A stretch of DNA of 64,000 bases from Blastococcus sp. MG754426 (GTDB taxonomy: Bacteria; Actinomycetota; Actinomycetes; Mycobacteriales; Geodermatophilaceae): NCBI RefSeq assembly GCF_021699055.1, contig NZ_SSXC01000001.1, positions 62,001-126,000 of the forward strand. Direction: 5' to 3'. Positions 8,550-19,299 of the stretch are shown piece by piece. The notes under the pieces are model-generated. The model was not told the origin of the DNA. It saw only the letters and a program-made list of their open reading frames with translations, and did not search any database. The translations under genes were made by a program, and so were the position numbers. Numbering within the stretch: position 1 is the stretch's first letter; the number at the start of each line of letters is the position of its first letter.

Positions 8550-9653
8550 GTCGGCGACCAGGTCCGCGGTGTCCTCGATGCCGCAGGAGAACCGCACGAA
8601 ACCCCCGGGCACGGCGTCGCCACCCCACTGCGCCCGCCGGTCGATCGTGCTGTGCACGCCGCCGAAGCTGGTCGCCGCGGCCCACAGCCGGCTGGCGCCC
8701 AGCAACCGGGAGACGGCGGCCTCGTCGGGCAGCTCGGCGGAGACCACGCCGTTCGGGCGGAGCATCTGCCGGGAGGCCAGGGCGAACGACGGGTCCTCCG
8801 GCCGCCACGGCCAGCGCAGCCCGGTGACGGCGGGGTGCCCGGCGAGCAGCTCGGCCACCGCCGCCGCGTTCTCCGCCTGGCGGGCCAGCCGCAGGTCCAG
8901 CGTGCTCATCGAGCGGTGCCCCAGCCAGGCCTCGAACGGGCCCGGCGTGCTGCCGGTGCGGTCGCGGAAGCCCTTCACCGCCGCGTGGAGCTCGTCGTCG
9001 GTGACCGACACGTGCCCGAGCAGCAGGTCGCTGTGCCCGGTGAGCGCCTTGGTGTCGCTGCCGACGGTGAGGTCGGCGCCCAGCGCCAGCGGCCGCTGGC
9101 CGAGCGGGGTGGCGGTGGTGTTGTCGACCGCCACCAGGGCGCCCGCGGCGTGCGCGGCCGCGGCGACGGCCGCGATGTCGCAGACGTCGAGCTGGGGGTT
9201 GCTGGGCGTCTCGAGCAGCACCATCCGGGCGCCGGCGAGCCCGCCCCCGGCCGCGAGCTGCTCGATCTCCGGCGTCGGCACGTACTGCACCTCGACGCCG
9301 AACCGGGTCAGCTCCTGCGCGGCCAGCATGCGGGTGGCGTAGTAGCCGTCCGAGGGGAGGACGACTCGGTCCCCGCTGCGGACGCAGGCCAGGACGGCGG
9401 CGGTCAGCGCCGCCATGCCGGTGGCGAAGGAGAGGCAGCGGCCGCCGTCGAGCTCGCCGACGGCGTCCTCGAAGTGCCGCAGGGTGGGCTGCTCGGTCCG
9501 CGCGTAGGCGTCGGCACCGCCGGCCCGCGGGGGCTGGTCGCCGAGGTGGAAGGGGGCCGCGAACACCGGTGAGGGCCGCAGCGGCGCCCCGGGCACCGCC
9601 GGGTCCTCCCCCGCCCGCACCGACCTGGTCCCGTCGCCCCACCCGCTGTCCAC
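8520..9653 (-). CDS. Cystathionine gamma-lyase (PLP, Cys/Met metabolism family)
   Basis: The 377-residue protein is a full-length Cys/Met PLP enzyme: YARTEQPTLRHFEDAVGELDGG, SFATGMAAL, the cofactor-binding ETPSNPQLDVCDI and DNTTATPLGQRPL, and the Schiff-base lysine in VGSDTKALTGHSDLLLG. The C-terminal [20 protein letters not shown] is standard. Substrate choice between gamma-lyase, gamma-synthase and methionine gamma-lyase is hard to read from sequence; the gamma-lyase (reverse transsulphuration) call follows the overall actinobacterial likeness. The gene ends inside the convergent pcs-like gene and starts just upstream of the gpsA stop region. Confidence 0.85.
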   Translation of the reverse strand: MDSGWGDGTRSVRAGEDPAVPGAPLRPSPVFAAPFHLGDQPPRAGGADAYARTEQPTLRHFEDAVGELDGGRCLSFATGMAALTAAVLACVRSGDRVVLPSDGYYATRMLAAQELTRFGVEVQYVPTPEIEQLAAGGGLAGARMVLLETPSNPQLDVCDIAAVAAAAHAAGALVAVDNTTATPLGQRPLALGADLTVGSDTKALTGHSDLLLGHVSVTDDELHAAVKGFRDRTGSTPGPFEAWLGHRSMSTLDLRLARQAENAAAVAELLAGHPAVTGLRWPWRPEDPSFALASRQMLRPNGVVSAELPDEAAVSRLLGASRLWAAATSFGGVHSTIDRRAQWGGDAVPGGFVRFSCGIEDTADLVADLARALDAVG

Positions 9654-9667
9654 GACCGGTTACTCCA

Positions 9668-10663
9668 TCACTCGGGCTTGGCCTCCCGCGACATGATCTC
9701 GCGCACCATCTGCGCCGGCGCCTCCCCCTCGTGGCAGACCCGCACGACGGCCTCGGTGATCGGCACGTCGACGCCGTGCGCCCGCGCGAGGTCGAGCACC
9801 GAGCGGCAGCTCTTCACGCCCTCCGCGGTCTGCCGGGTGCTCTGCTGCACCTCCTCGACGCTCATGCCGCGGCCGAGCTTCTCGCCGAAGGTGCGGTTGC
9901 GCGACAGCGGCGAGCTGCAGGTGGCCACCAGGTCGCCCAGGCCGGCCAGCCCCGCGAAGGTGGTCAGCTCGGCCCCCAGCGCGAGCCCCAGCCGGGCGGT
10001 CTCGGCCAGCCCGCGGGTGATCAGCGAGGCCCGGGTGTTGTCCCCGAACCCCAGCCCCTCGGCGATGCCGGCCGCCAGCGCGATCACGTTCTTCACCGCG
10101 CCGCCCAGCTCGCAGCCGACGATGTCGGGGTTCGTGTAGGGCCGGAAGTAGCGGGTGTGGCACGACGTCTGCAGCTGCGTGCCGCGGCCGCTGTCCGCGC
10201 ACGCGATCACGGTGGCCGCCGGCTGCTCCTCGGCGATCTCCCGGGCCAGGTTCGGCCCGGAGAGCGCCGCCACCCGGCTGGGGTGGGCGCCGGTGACCTC
10301 GCAGATCACCTCGCTCATCCGCTTGGTCGTGCCGAGCTCGATGCCCTTCATCAGCGACAGCAGCGTGGCGTCCGGCGGCAGCAGCTCCCGCCACGCCGTC
10401 AGGTTGCCGCGCAGCGACTGCGAGGGGACCGCCAGCACGACCAGCTCGGCGTCCGCCAGCGCCTCGGCGGGGTCGGCGGTCGCCCGCAGCCGGTCGGGCA
10501 GCCGCACGCCGGGCAGGTAGTCGGGGTTCTCGCGCCGCTCGCCGATGGCGTGCACCAGCTCGGGCCGGCGCGCGTGCAGCCGGACCTCGCAGCCGGCGTC
10601 GGCGAGCACCTTGGCGAAGGTGGTGCCCCAGGAGCCGGCGCCGAGAACCGCCGCCCGCGTCAC
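9668..10663 (-). CDS. gpsA: Glycerol-3-phosphate dehydrogenase [NAD(P)+]
   Basis: GpsA reduces dihydroxyacetone phosphate to sn-glycerol-3-phosphate for phospholipids. The 331-residue protein has the Rossmann start [65 protein letters not shown] with the catalytic Lys, and [19 protein letters not shown]. Its GTG forms a 4-base GTGA overlap with the upstream plsC stop, so the pair makes glycerol-3-phosphate and acylates lysophosphatidate from one mRNA. Confidence 0.96.
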   Translation of the reverse strand: MTRAAVLGAGSWGTTFAKVLADAGCEVRLHARRPELVHAIGERRENPDYLPGVRLPDRLRATADPAEALADAELVVLAVPSQSLRGNLTAWRELLPPDATLLSLMKGIELGTTKRMSEVICEVTGAHPSRVAALSGPNLAREIAEEQPAATVIACADSGRGTQLQTSCHTRYFRPYTNPDIVGCELGGAVKNVIALAAGIAEGLGFGDNTRASLITRGLAETARLGLALGAELTTFAGLAGLGDLVATCSSPLSRNRTFGEKLGRGMSVEEVQQSTRQTAEGVKSCRSVLDLARAHGVDVPITEAVVRVCHEGEAPAQMVREIMSREAKPE

Positions 10664-11481
10664 GCCGCGCTCCCCGCGATGCCGTCGCGGCGCGGGTGGC
10701 CCGGTCCGGGGTGGACGGCGGCGGGAGCTGGCTCGCCCCGCAGCTCGGCCAGCTGGTGGCGCACCCGGGTCATCATCAGGTCGGTCGTCTCCCGCAGCAG
10801 AGGGGTGTCCAGCGGCCGGCCGGCACGGACCTCGGCGCGCAGGGCCGAGAGGTCGATCGGCTCGCCGACCAGGTAGTCGGTGGGCGTGCGCAGCCGCAGG
10901 TGCAGCTTCTTGGTGTGGTAGTCGTGCACCCGCTGCGGGCCCCACTGGGCCACGGGGACGACGACCGCGTCGGTGGTGAGCGCCAGGTGCGCTGCCCCGG
11001 TGCGGGCCTGCATGGGCCACCACGCCGGGTCCCGCGTCACCGAGCCCTCGGGGTAGATCACCACGAGGTTGCCGGCCTGCAGGTCGGCCCGAGCCGCGTC
11101 GAGCGAGCCCCGGGCCGTCGAGGAGTACCGGGCCACCGGGATCTGCCCCGCCGCCCGCAGGATCGTGCCGGCCAGGCCCTTGAACACGGTCTCCTTGGCG
11201 AGGAAGTGCGGGATGCGCCCGCGGTCGAACACCAGGCGGGCGCAGGCCAGCGGGTCGAGCACCGACACGTGGTTGGCCACGAGCAGCACCGGTCCGCGCA
11301 CGGGGATGCGCTCGAGGTGGCGGTAACGCAGCCGGAACAGCAGGGACGCCACCGGGTACACGACCACGATGCACAGCCACAGGGGGAACGGGATGTGCCC
11401 CCGGGTGCGCCACCTGCCCTCGGGCCGGGCGCCCGGTCCCCCGCCGGCGGCCGCACCGCGCGCGGACGTCTCCTCCGTCAC
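10660..11481 (-). CDS. 1-acyl-sn-glycerol-3-phosphate acyltransferase (PlsC family)
   Basis: The 273-residue protein has one N-terminal membrane segment ([17 protein letters not shown]), then the acyltransferase motif NHVSVLDP (HX4D), the block [23 protein letters not shown] and the [10 protein letters not shown] motif III. It should acylate lysophosphatidic acid at the inner membrane face. The GTG at 11481 was chosen because GGGAGG precedes it; an in-frame ATG at 11514 is the alternative. Coupled to gpsA by GTGA. Divergent from fbiD. Confidence 0.9.
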   Translation of the reverse strand: MTEETSARGAAAGGGPGARPEGRWRTRGHIPFPLWLCIVVVYPVASLLFRLRYRHLERIPVRGPVLLVANHVSVLDPLACARLVFDRGRIPHFLAKETVFKGLAGTILRAAGQIPVARYSSTARGSLDAARADLQAGNLVVIYPEGSVTRDPAWWPMQARTGAAHLALTTDAVVVPVAQWGPQRVHDYHTKKLHLRLRTPTDYLVGEPIDLSALRAEVRAGRPLDTPLLRETTDLMMTRVRHQLAELRGEPAPAAVHPGPGHPRRDGIAGSAA

Positions 11482-11595
11482 CGACCCGCCTCCCTCTGCT
11501 GTGAGCCAGCCCATGATCGACCCGCCCGGCCCGGCCCGGACCACCGGGTCCGGTCCGGGGCCTGCGCGCCTCCCGGGTGCTGACATTGTGGTGCC

Positions 11596-12243
11596 GTGTC
11601 CAGGTGGTCGGTCGTCGTCCCGGCGAAGCGGCTCGCGGCGGCCAAGACGCGGCTGCGCCCGCTCACCGCCGGCCCGGACGGCGACCACGGCGCCCTGGTC
11701 CTGGCCCTGCTCGCCGACACGGTCGCCGCCGCGCTGGCCTGCGCCCGGGTGGGGTCGGTCGTCGTCGTCACCGACGAGCCGGCGTCCGCGGACCTGGTGC
11801 GCGGGCTCGGCGCCACCACGGTGGCCGACGAGCCCGACCGCGGCCTGAACCCGGCGCTGGAGCACGGCGCGGGGTCCACCGGGAGCACGCACGTGGCCGC
11901 CCTCTCCTCCGACCTGCCCGCGCTGCGCCCCGAGGAGCTGGCCGAGGCGCTGGCGGCCGCCGAGACGGCCCCCCGCTGCTTCGTGGCCGACGCGCAGGGG
12001 ACGGGCACCACGCTGCTGACAGCCGCCGGCGTGCCGCTGCACCCGCGGTTCGGGCGCGGCTCGGCCGGCGCCCACGAGGCCGGGGGCGCGGTCCCGCTGA
12101 CCGGCGCGTGGCCCGGGCTGCGGCGCGACGTCGACGTCCCCGGCGACCTGCGGGCCGCGCTCGGGCTCGGTGCCGGGCCGCGCACGACCGGGCTGGTGCG
12201 CAGCTCGCCATCGCTCGCGAGCCGGGTGGGTGCGGCACGATGA
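11596..12243 (+). CDS. fbiD: Phosphoenolpyruvate/2-phospho-L-lactate guanylyltransferase (F420 synthesis)
   Basis: The 215-residue protein has the CofC/FbiD nucleotidyltransferase fold: [17 protein letters not shown] at the N-terminus (GTP site), [18 protein letters not shown] and [14 protein letters not shown] (metal-binding Asp). In actinobacteria this enzyme guanylylates phosphoenolpyruvate in coenzyme F420 synthesis. The rest of the F420 set is not in the window. The gene ends 4 bases before ppk1, as in mycobacteria where the neighbours are the same. GTG start; a GACATT box 8 bases upstream suggests a leaderless message. Confidence 0.85.
   Translation: MSRWSVVVPAKRLAAAKTRLRPLTAGPDGDHGALVLALLADTVAAALACARVGSVVVVTDEPASADLVRGLGATTVADEPDRGLNPALEHGAGSTGSTHVAALSSDLPALRPEELAEALAAAETAPRCFVADAQGTGTTLLTAAGVPLHPRFGRGSAGAHEAGGAVPLTGAWPGLRRDVDVPGDLRAALGLGAGPRTTGLVRSSPSLASRVGAAR
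12236..12241 (+). promoter_or_regulatory. Possible -10 box for ppk1
   Basis: CACGAT lies 6 bases upstream of the ppk1 GTG, inside the end of fbiD, and could give ppk1 its own leaderless transcript. The match to TAnnnT is only partial. Confidence 0.3.
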
Positions 12244-12247
12244 GGGC

Positions 12248-14320
12248 GTGGCCGAAGAGAGCGCTCCCCGGACCGATCCCCTGCCCGCCGACCGCTACCT
12301 GAACCGCGAGCTGTCCTGGCTGGACTTCAACGCCCGCGTCCTCGAGCTGGCCGAGGACGACTCGCTGCCGCTGCTGGAGCGCGTCAAGTTCCTCGCCATC
12401 TTCGCCAGCAACCTCGACGAGTTCTACATGGTCCGCATCGCCGGCCTGAAGCGCCGCCAGAGCACCGGGCTCACGGTCCGCTCCCCCGACGGGCTGACCA
12501 TCCGCGAGCAGCTGGAGCTGGTCACCGCGCGCACCCAGGAGCTGGTGCAGCGCCACTCCGACGTCTTCAACAAGGACGTGCTGCCGCGCCTGGAGGAGTC
12601 CGGCATCCGGATCGTGCACTGGGAGGACCTCGCCGACGAGGACACCCGCCGGTTGCGGGACTACTTCCGCGACCAGGTGTTCCCCGTGCTCACCCCGCTG
12701 GCGGTCGACCCCGCCCACCCCTTCCCCTACATCAGCGGGCTCTCGCTGAACCTGGCGGTGTCGGTGCGCGACCCCGACACGGGGGCCCCGCGCTTCGCCC
12801 GGCTCAAGGTGCCCAACAACGTGCCGCGGTTCGTCGCGGTGGAGTCGGCCGACTCCACCGCCACCTTCCTGCCGCTCGAGGACCTCATCGCCGCCCACCT
12901 CGCCCAGCTCTTCCCCGGGCTGGAGGTCATCGACCACCACTTCTTCCGGGTCACCCGCAACGCCGACCTCGAGGTCGAGGAGGACCGCGACGAGGACCTG
13001 CTGCAGGCGCTGGAGCGCGAGCTCGCCCGGCGCCGCTTCGGCCCGGCCGTCCGGCTCGAGGTGGCCGAGCCGATGGACCCGCGGATCCTCGAGGTGCTCG
13101 TCTCCGAGCTGGAGGTCTCCCCCGACGACGTCGTCCACGTGCCCGGCCTGCTGGACCTCGCCTCGCTCATGGCGCTCTACGACCTCGACCGGCCCGAGCT
13201 CAAGGACGAGCCGTTCGTGCCGGCGACGCACCCGCGGCTGTCCGAGGGCGAGACGCCCAAGAGCGTCTTCGCCACCCTCCGCGAGGGCGACGTCCTGGTG
13301 CACCACCCCTACCACTCGTTCGCCACGAGCGTGCAGCGGTTCATCGAGCAGGCGGCGGCCGACCCGCACGTGCTGGCGATCAAGCAGACGCTGTACCGCA
13401 CCTCCGGGGACTCGCCGATCGTCAACGCGCTCATCGAGGCGGCCGAGGCCGGCAAGCAGGTGGTCGTGCTCGTCGAGATCAAGGCACGCTTCGACGAGGA
13501 GGCCAACATCAGCTGGGCCCGCTCGCTCGAGCGCGCCGGCTGCCACGTCGTCTACGGCCTGGTCGGGCTCAAGACCCACTGCAAGACCGCCCTGGTGGTG
13601 CGCCGGGAGCAGGGCGTCATCCGCCGGTACTGCCACATCGGCACGGGCAACTACAACCCCAAGACCGCCCGCATCTACGAGGACCTGGGCATCCTCACCG
13701 CCGACCCCCGGGTGGGCGCGGACCTCACCGACCTGTTCAACGTGCTCACCGGCTACTCGCGGCAGACCAACTACCGCACGCTCCTGGTGGCGCCGCACGG
13801 CATCCGCACCGGGCTGATCGAGAAGATCCGCCGCGAGGCCCGCCACGCCGCCGAGGGCCGGCCGTCGGGCATCCGCATCAAGGCGAACTCGATCGTCGAC
13901 GAGCGGCTCATCGACGCGCTCTACGAGGCCTCGCGCGCGGGCGTCCCGGTCGAGCTGTTCGTCCGCGGCATCTGCGCGCTCCGGCCCGGGGTGCCCGGTC
14001 TGTCGGAGACCATCCGCGTGCGCTCGATCGTCGGCCGCTTCCTGGAGCACTCGCGGGTCATGTCCTTCCACAACGGCGGGGACCCGGAGTGGTGGATCGG
14101 GAGCTCGGACCTCATGCACCGCAACCTCGACCGCCGCGTGGAGGTGCTGCTCCGCGTCTGCGACGAGGCGGCCCGCACCCAGCTGCGCGAGGCGCTCGAG
14201 CCGGCGATGGCTCCCGGGGTCCGCTGCTGGGAGCTGCGCAGCGACGGGAGCTGGGAGCGGCTGGCGGGCCGGGACCACCAGGCCGCGCTGATGCGGAGGG
14301 CCCATGAGCTCGCCGGCTGA
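12248..14320 (+). CDS. ppk1: Polyphosphate kinase 1
   Basis: PPK1 makes inorganic polyphosphate from ATP. The 690-residue protein is full length: [19 protein letters not shown] and the [19 protein letters not shown]-domain, the head domain, and two phospholipase-D-like C domains. The phosphorylated His sits in [22 protein letters not shown]; the second conserved region is [18 protein letters not shown] with [12 protein letters not shown]. The GTG at 12248 was preferred because the product then opens shortly before the conserved YLNRELSWL. It follows fbiD by 4 bases and overlaps mutT1 by 17 bases. PPK1 next to a Nudix/phosphohistidine protein is a conserved actinobacterial pair. Confidence 0.97.
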   Translation: MAEESAPRTDPLPADRYLNRELSWLDFNARVLELAEDDSLPLLERVKFLAIFASNLDEFYMVRIAGLKRRQSTGLTVRSPDGLTIREQLELVTARTQELVQRHSDVFNKDVLPRLEESGIRIVHWEDLADEDTRRLRDYFRDQVFPVLTPLAVDPAHPFPYISGLSLNLAVSVRDPDTGAPRFARLKVPNNVPRFVAVESADSTATFLPLEDLIAAHLAQLFPGLEVIDHHFFRVTRNADLEVEEDRDEDLLQALERELARRRFGPAVRLEVAEPMDPRILEVLVSELEVSPDDVVHVPGLLDLASLMALYDLDRPELKDEPFVPATHPRLSEGETPKSVFATLREGDVLVHHPYHSFATSVQRFIEQAAADPHVLAIKQTLYRTSGDSPIVNALIEAAEAGKQVVVLVEIKARFDEEANISWARSLERAGCHVVYGLVGLKTHCKTALVVRREQGVIRRYCHIGTGNYNPKTARIYEDLGILTADPRVGADLTDLFNVLTGYSRQTNYRTLLVAPHGIRTGLIEKIRREARHAAEGRPSGIRIKANSIVDERLIDALYEASRAGVPVELFVRGICALRPGVPGLSETIRVRSIVGRFLEHSRVMSFHNGGDPEWWIGSSDLMHRNLDRRVEVLLRVCDEAARTQLREALEPAMAPGVRCWELRSDGSWERLAGRDHQAALMRRAHELAG

Positions 14321-15233
14321 GCGCCGCACCGTCGTCGCCGCGGGCGGCGTGGTCTGGCGCCCGGCCGACGGCGGCGGGATCGAGGTCGCCGTGGTGCACC
14401 GCGCCCGCTACGACGACTGGTCGCTGCCCAAGGGCAAGCTCGACGCCGGCGAGCACCCCCTGCAGGCGGCCTGCCGGGAGGTGCTCGAGGAGACGGGGCT
14501 GGAGGTGGTCGCCGGGCGCCGCTGCCCGACCACCCGCTACGCCGTCGACGGGGCGCCCAAGCGGGTCGACTACTGGGCGATGCGCTGCGTGGGCGGCAGC
14601 TTCGTACCCAACGACGAGGTCGACGAGCTGCGCTGGCTCCCCCCCGGCGACGCCGGCGCGCAGCTGACCCACGACCACGACCGGCTGGTGGTCGCCGACG
14701 CCGCCCGCACCGACGTCCCGCGAGAGGTGGCCGTCCTGCTGGTGCGCCACGGCCGCGCGGGGAGCAAGCAGGAGTTCGACGGCCCCGACGACCTGCGCCC
14801 GCTGGACACCAAGGGGCTGCGCCAGGCGCAGCGGCTGGCCGGCGCGCTGCCGCTCTTCTCCCCGGGCGCGGTGGCGTCGGCACCGCCGCTGCGCTGCCGC
14901 TCGACGGTGGAGCCCCTGGCGGAGCGGCTCGGCCTGGACGTGCGCGAGCGACCGGAGTTCGGCGAGGAGTGCTTCGCCGAGGACCCGCAGGCGGCGCTCA
15001 CCGCGCTCGAGCGGCTGCTCGGCGCCGGCCCGGACGCGGGGGTCTCCGTGGTGTGCAGCCAGGGCGGGGCCATCCCGTCGCTGCTGCAGGCGCTCGGGGT
15101 GCACGGCCACGGCGTCCCCGGCCTGCCGCCGCCGGCCGCCAAGGGCAGCGTCTGGGCCCTGGGCGGGCGGTCCGGTGCGCTGGCGGCCGACTACTACCGC
15201 GACTTCGAGCCCGACCCCGACGCCCCCCGCTGA
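14304..15233 (+). CDS. mutT1: Nudix hydrolase fused to a histidine phosphatase domain (MutT1-like)
   Basis: The 309-residue protein has an N-terminal Nudix domain (residues about 8-130) with the box [20 protein letters not shown] then TGL, and a C-terminal histidine-phosphatase domain starting at [14 protein letters not shown] (RHG motif, about residue 146). This is the layout of mycobacterial MutT1, which hydrolyses 8-oxo-(d)GTP and diadenosine polyphosphates. The ATG overlaps the end of ppk1 by 17 bases, so the two are coupled; both handle phosphoanhydride pools. Confidence 0.93.
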   Translation: MSSPAERRTVVAAGGVVWRPADGGGIEVAVVHRARYDDWSLPKGKLDAGEHPLQAACREVLEETGLEVVAGRRCPTTRYAVDGAPKRVDYWAMRCVGGSFVPNDEVDELRWLPPGDAGAQLTHDHDRLVVADAARTDVPREVAVLLVRHGRAGSKQEFDGPDDLRPLDTKGLRQAQRLAGALPLFSPGAVASAPPLRCRSTVEPLAERLGLDVRERPEFGEECFAEDPQAALTALERLLGAGPDAGVSVVCSQGGAIPSLLQALGVHGHGVPGLPPPAAKGSVWALGGRSGALAADYYRDFEPDPDAPR

Positions 15234-15253
15234 GGCCTCTCGCCGAGACCCCT

Positions 15254-15276
15254 GGTGAGGCACGGGCAGCCTCACC
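15254..15276. terminator. Hairpin between mutT1 and leuD
   Basis: GGTGAGGC (15254-15261) pairs with GCCTCACC (15269-15276) around a 7-base loop, in the gap between the convergent mutT1 and leuD. No T run, so strength is uncertain. Confidence 0.5.
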
Positions 15277-15298
15277 CGCGACTCCGGGGCCCGATCCG

Positions 15299-15314
15299 CA
15301 GGAAGAGCTTCCTG
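15299..15314. repeat. 16-base near-perfect palindrome downstream of leuD
   Basis: CAGGAAGAGCTTCCTG reads almost the same on both strands (CAGGAAG / CTTCCTG around AG). It sits 14 bases beyond the leuD stop and may be part of the terminator region. Confidence 0.4.
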
Positions 15315-15327
15315 TGCCTACGGGCTC

Positions 15328-15933
15328 CTAGGCCGGGCGGGCGGGGAGGGCCGTCGGCAGCCAGGCGGGGCGCCGCGCCTCGTACGCCTCGACGTCGGCC
15401 AGGTGCCGCTCGGTGAGGCCGACGTCGTCGAGCCCCTCGAGCAGGCGCCAGCGGGTGTAGTCGTCGGCCTCGAACGGCACCGTGGTGTCGCCGTAGGTGA
15501 TCTGCTTGGCCACCAGGTCGACGGTCACCTGGGTGGTCGGATCGGCCTCGGCGGCGGCCCACAACGCCTCCACCTCGGCCTGCGGCAGGACGACGGTGAG
15601 CAGCCCGGCCTTGGTCGAGTTGTTCTTGAAGATGTCGGCGAACCGCGAGCTGATGACCACGCGGAAGCCGCCGTCCATCAGCGCCCAGACGGCGTGCTCG
15701 CGGGAGGAGCCGGTGCCGAAGTCGGGCCCGGCGACGAGGATCGAGGCGTCGGCGAACTCCGGCTTGTTCAGCACGAAGTCCGGCTCGTTGGTGCGCCAGG
15801 CGACGAAGAGACCGTCCTCGAACCCGGTGCGGGTGATCCGCTTGAGGTACTCGGCCGGGATGATCTGGTCGGTGTCGACCGCGCTGCGGCGCAGCGGGGC
15901 GACGGTGCCGGTGTGGGTGGTGAAGGCGTCCAC
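15328..15933 (-). CDS. leuD: 3-isopropylmalate dehydratase small subunit
   Basis: LeuD is the swivelling-domain partner of LeuC in leucine synthesis. The 201-residue protein has [20 protein letters not shown], the [17 protein letters not shown] substrate loop and [18 protein letters not shown]. It starts with GTG 3 bases after the leuC stop, so the two subunits are made from one message. Confidence 0.97.
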   Translation of the reverse strand: MDAFTTHTGTVAPLRRSAVDTDQIIPAEYLKRITRTGFEDGLFVAWRTNEPDFVLNKPEFADASILVAGPDFGTGSSREHAVWALMDGGFRVVISSRFADIFKNNSTKAGLLTVVLPQAEVEALWAAAEADPTTQVTVDLVAKQITYGDTTVPFEADDYTRWRLLEGLDDVGLTERHLADVEAYEARRPAWLPTALPARPA

Positions 15934-15936
15934 GGG

Positions 15937-17343
15937 TCAGGCTCCGATCAGGTCGGCGGGGGCGGTCAGGCGGCCGGTGAGCGCGGTGGCGGCGGCCACC
16001 GACGGCGAGACCAGGTGGGTGCGCCCGCCCTTGCCCTGCCGGCCCTGGAAGTTGCGGTTGCTGGTGGAGGCGGAGCGCTCCCCCGGCTTGAGCTGGTCGG
16101 GGTTCATGCCCAGGCACATCGAGCAGCCGGCGCCGCGCCACTCCGCCCCGGCCTCGACGAAGACCCGGTCCAGCCCCTCGGCCTCGGCCTGGTTCTTCAC
16201 GCCGACCGAGCCGGGGACGACGAGCATGCGGGTGCCGGGGTCGATCTTCTTCCCGCGCAGCATCTCGGCGGCGACGCGCAGGTCCTCGATCCGCCCGTTG
16301 GTGCAGGAACCCAGGAAGACGGTGTCGACCTCGATCTCGGTGAGCGGGGTGCCCGGGGTCAGCCCCATGTAGGCCAGCGCCTGCTCGGCGGCCCGCCGCT
16401 CCCCCTCGTCGGCCATCTCCGCCGGGTCGGGCACCCGCCCGCTGATCGGCAGGCCCTGGCCGGGGTTGGTGCCCCAGGTGACGAACGGGGTGAGGGTGGA
16501 GGCGTCCAGCACGACCTCGGTGTCGAAGACCGCGCCCTCGTCGGTGCGCAGCGTCGACCAGTGCTCCACCGCGGCCTCCCACTCGGCGCCCTCCGGCGCG
16601 TGCGGACGGCCCCGGAGGAACTCGAAGGTGGTGCGGTCGGGGGCGATCAGCCCGGCGCGGGCACCGGCCTCGATGGACATGTTGCAGATCGTCATGCGGG
16701 CCTCCATCGACAGCGCCTCGATGGCGCTGCCGCGGTACTCGATGACGTGGCCGGCGGCGCCGTTGGTGCCGATCTGCGCGATGACGGCCAGGATGATGTC
16801 CTTCGCCGAGACCCCGGGCGCCAGCTCGCCCTCGACGGTGACCGCCATCTGCTTGGGGCGGTACTGCGGCAGCGTCTGGGTGGCCAGCACGTGCTCGACC
16901 TCGCTGGTGCCGATGCCGAACGCGAGCGCCCCGAAGGCGCCGTGGGTGGAGGTGTGGCTGTCGCCGCACACGATGGTCATACCGGGCTGGGTGAGCCCCA
17001 GCTGCGGGCCGATGACGTGCACGATGCCCTGGTCGCGGTCGCCCATGGGGGCCAGCCGGATCCCGAACTCGGCGGCGTTCCGGCGCAGCGCCTCGACCTG
17101 CGCCCGGCTGACGGGGTCGGCGATCGGCGCGAGGATGTCGAGCGTGGGGACGTTGTGGTCCTCGGTCGCCATCGTCAGGTCGGGACGGCGCACGGTGCGC
17201 CCGGCTGCCCGGAGGCCGTCGAAGGCCTGCGGGCTGGTGACCTCGTGCACGAGGTGCAGGTCGATGTAGAGCAGGTCGGGCTCCCCCGGCGTGCTGCGCA
17301 CGACATGGGCGTCGTAGACCTTCTCGGCCAGGGTCTTCGGCAC
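15937..17343 (-). CDS. leuC: 3-isopropylmalate dehydratase large subunit
   Basis: LeuC holds the 4Fe-4S cluster that isomerises 2- to 3-isopropylmalate. The 468-residue protein has [45 protein letters not shown] and the paired cluster cysteines in [13 protein letters not shown]. The GTG at 17343 is preceded by GGAGGGG. It is divergent from the IclR-type gene with 73 bases between, the same arrangement as leuCD/ndgR in other actinobacteria. Confidence 0.97.
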   Translation of the reverse strand: MPKTLAEKVYDAHVVRSTPGEPDLLYIDLHLVHEVTSPQAFDGLRAAGRTVRRPDLTMATEDHNVPTLDILAPIADPVSRAQVEALRRNAAEFGIRLAPMGDRDQGIVHVIGPQLGLTQPGMTIVCGDSHTSTHGAFGALAFGIGTSEVEHVLATQTLPQYRPKQMAVTVEGELAPGVSAKDIILAVIAQIGTNGAAGHVIEYRGSAIEALSMEARMTICNMSIEAGARAGLIAPDRTTFEFLRGRPHAPEGAEWEAAVEHWSTLRTDEGAVFDTEVVLDASTLTPFVTWGTNPGQGLPISGRVPDPAEMADEGERRAAEQALAYMGLTPGTPLTEIEVDTVFLGSCTNGRIEDLRVAAEMLRGKKIDPGTRMLVVPGSVGVKNQAEAEGLDRVFVEAGAEWRGAGCSMCLGMNPDQLKPGERSASTSNRNFQGRQGKGGRTHLVSPSVAAATALTGRLTAPADLIGA

Positions 17344-17379
17344 GGGCTCGTCCCCTCCGGGTGACTGGTCGCTCCCGAG

Positions 17380-17416
17380 TTGACGATCTCACTCTTCGGG
17401 ATGCGAGTATTGCTGT
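17380..17416 (+). promoter_or_regulatory. Putative ndgR promoter and operator region
   Basis: TTGACG at 17380-17385 and GAGTAT at 17405-17410 are 19 bases apart and would start transcription at or next to the GTG at 17417. Between them ACTC-N10-GAGT (17391-17408) forms an imperfect inverted repeat that could be an IclR-type operator shared with leuC. Confidence 0.4.
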
Positions 17417-18118
17417 GTGGGACAGCCTAACCCGGTCGCGGTTCTGGACAAAGCGGTGTCGATCCTGCACGCCGTCGCGCACGAGCCCGCCACCCTCGCC
17501 GAGCTCGTCGCACGCACCGGCCTGCCCCGGGCGACGGCCCACCGGCTGGCCGTCGCGCTGGAGGGGCACCGCCTGGTCCGGCGCACCGACAGCGGCAGCT
17601 GGGCGCCGGGGCCGGCGCTGGCCGAGCTGGGGCGGGGCACCGCCGACATCGGCGAGATCGCCGCGCGCCACCTGGTCACCCTGCGCGACGCGACCGGCGA
17701 GAGCGCCCAGTTCTACGTGCGCGACGGCGCCACGCGCGTGTGCGTCGCCGCGGCCGAGCGCACCAGCGGCCTGCGGGACACCGTCCCGGTCGGCGCGCGG
17801 CTGCCCATGACGGCGGGGTCGGCGGCGCACGCCCTGCTGGCCTTCATGCCGGCCGACGAGGTCACCCGCCTGCTGCCCTCGGCGAGCTTCACCGCGCGCA
17901 CCCTGCTCGACGTCCGGCGGCGCGGCTGGGCGCACAGCGTGGCCGAGCGCGAGGCCGGCGTCGCCTCCCTGTCGGCGCCGGTCCGCGACGGCACCGGCAC
18001 GGTGCTCGGCGCGGTCTCCATCTCCGGTCCGGTCGAGCGGCTGGGCCGCCGGCCGAGCCCCGACGTCGTCGGCGCCGTCCTGGACGCCGCCGCGGCCATC
18101 TCCCGCGCCGCACGCTGA
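17417..18118 (+). CDS. ndgR: IclR-family regulator, NdgR type
   Basis: The 233-residue protein has an N-terminal winged helix (VLDKAVSILHAVAHEPATLAELVARTGLPRATAHRL region, residues 8-45) and an IclR effector domain ending LGAVSISGPVERL. In Streptomyces and mycobacteria the IclR protein encoded opposite leuCD (NdgR/LtbR) controls leuCD and other amino-acid genes; gene position and length fit that here. It probably binds the 73-base gap between the two genes. GTG start, no Shine-Dalgarno. Confidence 0.88.
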   Translation: MGQPNPVAVLDKAVSILHAVAHEPATLAELVARTGLPRATAHRLAVALEGHRLVRRTDSGSWAPGPALAELGRGTADIGEIAARHLVTLRDATGESAQFYVRDGATRVCVAAAERTSGLRDTVPVGARLPMTAGSAAHALLAFMPADEVTRLLPSASFTARTLLDVRRRGWAHSVAEREAGVASLSAPVRDGTGTVLGAVSISGPVERLGRRPSPDVVGAVLDAAAAISRAAR

Positions 18119-18141
18119 GCCCACGCCACCACGGCCGCCGG

Positions 18142-19299
18142 TCAGGCCAGCCGGCGGGCACCCGCGGACGGGACCGCGGAGAGGACGCGCGGCGCGGCGG
18201 CGCTCTCCCGGGCGAACCGGTCGGCGACGGCGGCGGTGACGGCGTCGACCGCACCGGCGTCGACCAGCGCGATCGCGCTGCCGCCGAACCCGCCACCCAC
18301 CATCCGGGCGCCGTGGGCGCCGGCAGCCACCGCGGCTTCCACGCAGGCGTCCAGCAGGGGCACCGAGACGGCGAAGTCCTCGCGCAGGGAGGCGTGGCCC
18401 TCGGTGAGCAGCGGGCCGATCGACCGGGGGTCGGCTCCCGAGCGCAGCACCGAGACCACCCGGTGCACGCGGTCCTCCTCGGTGAGGACGTGCCGGGCGC
18501 GGCGGTGCAGCCGGTCCCCTTCCGCGCTGCCGTCGGCGAGGACGTCGAGCGCGGCGACGTCGGGCACCTCGCGCAGCAGTCCGACGCCCAGCCGGGCGGC
18601 CGCCTCCTCGCACTCGCGGCGCCGGTCGCCGTAGCCGGAGGCGGCGTGGTCGTGCGTCGTGCCGGTGTCGAGGACGAGCAGCGCCAGGCCGGCGGCGGTC
18701 AGGTCGAACGGCACCTGCTCGCTGCTGCGGTCGCGGGTGTCCAGGAGCAGCGCGTGCCCTTCCACGCACAGCAGCGACGCCGACTGGTCGAGGATCCCGG
18801 TGGGGGCGCCGACGAAGTCGTTCTCGGCCCGCCGGGCGACGTCCACCAGGTCCCCCGGGGCGAGGTCGAGGTGCAGCAGGTCCCGGACGGCCAGGGCGAC
18901 GGCGCACGCCAGCGCCGCCGACGAGGAGAGCCCTGCGCCCTCCGGTACGTCGCCGTCGACCAGGATGCTCAGCCCGCCCGGCACCGAGCCGGCCACCTGG
19001 TGCACCACCCCGGCCACGTAACCGGCCCAGCCGGGCGGGGTGCCCGGCCGCAGGTCGGGGAGGGCGACGTCGGCGTCGGCGTCCGGGTGCTGGAGCGAGC
19101 GCAGCACCAGCCGGCCGTCGTCGCGCCGGCCGACGGCGGCGCGCGTCGTGCGGGGCAGCGCGATCGGCAGCACGTGGCCACCGTTGTAGTCGGTGTGCTC
19201 CCCGATGACGTTGACCCGGCCGGGGGCGGCCCAGACGCCCTCGGGCGCGGAGCCGAAGCGCCGGGCGAAGGCGCCGGCTGCCGTGGCGGCACCGTTCAC
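18142..19299 (-). CDS. galK: Galactokinase
   Basis: GalK phosphorylates galactose (Leloir pathway). The 385-residue GHMP kinase has the galactokinase signature GRVNVIGEHTDYNGGHVLP, the phosphate-binding PEGAGLSSSAALACA, GILDQSASLLC and GARMVGGGFGGSAIALV near the C-terminus. The GTG at 19299 forms a GTGA overlap with the galT stop. No galE is next to it. Confidence 0.96.
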   Translation of the reverse strand: MNGAATAAGAFARRFGSAPEGVWAAPGRVNVIGEHTDYNGGHVLPIALPRTTRAAVGRRDDGRLVLRSLQHPDADADVALPDLRPGTPPGWAGYVAGVVHQVAGSVPGGLSILVDGDVPEGAGLSSSAALACAVALAVRDLLHLDLAPGDLVDVARRAENDFVGAPTGILDQSASLLCVEGHALLLDTRDRSSEQVPFDLTAAGLALLVLDTGTTHDHAASGYGDRRRECEEAAARLGVGLLREVPDVAALDVLADGSAEGDRLHRRARHVLTEEDRVHRVVSVLRSGADPRSIGPLLTEGHASLREDFAVSVPLLDACVEAAVAAGAHGARMVGGGFGGSAIALVDAGAVDAVTAAVADRFARESAAAPRVLSAVPSAGARRLA

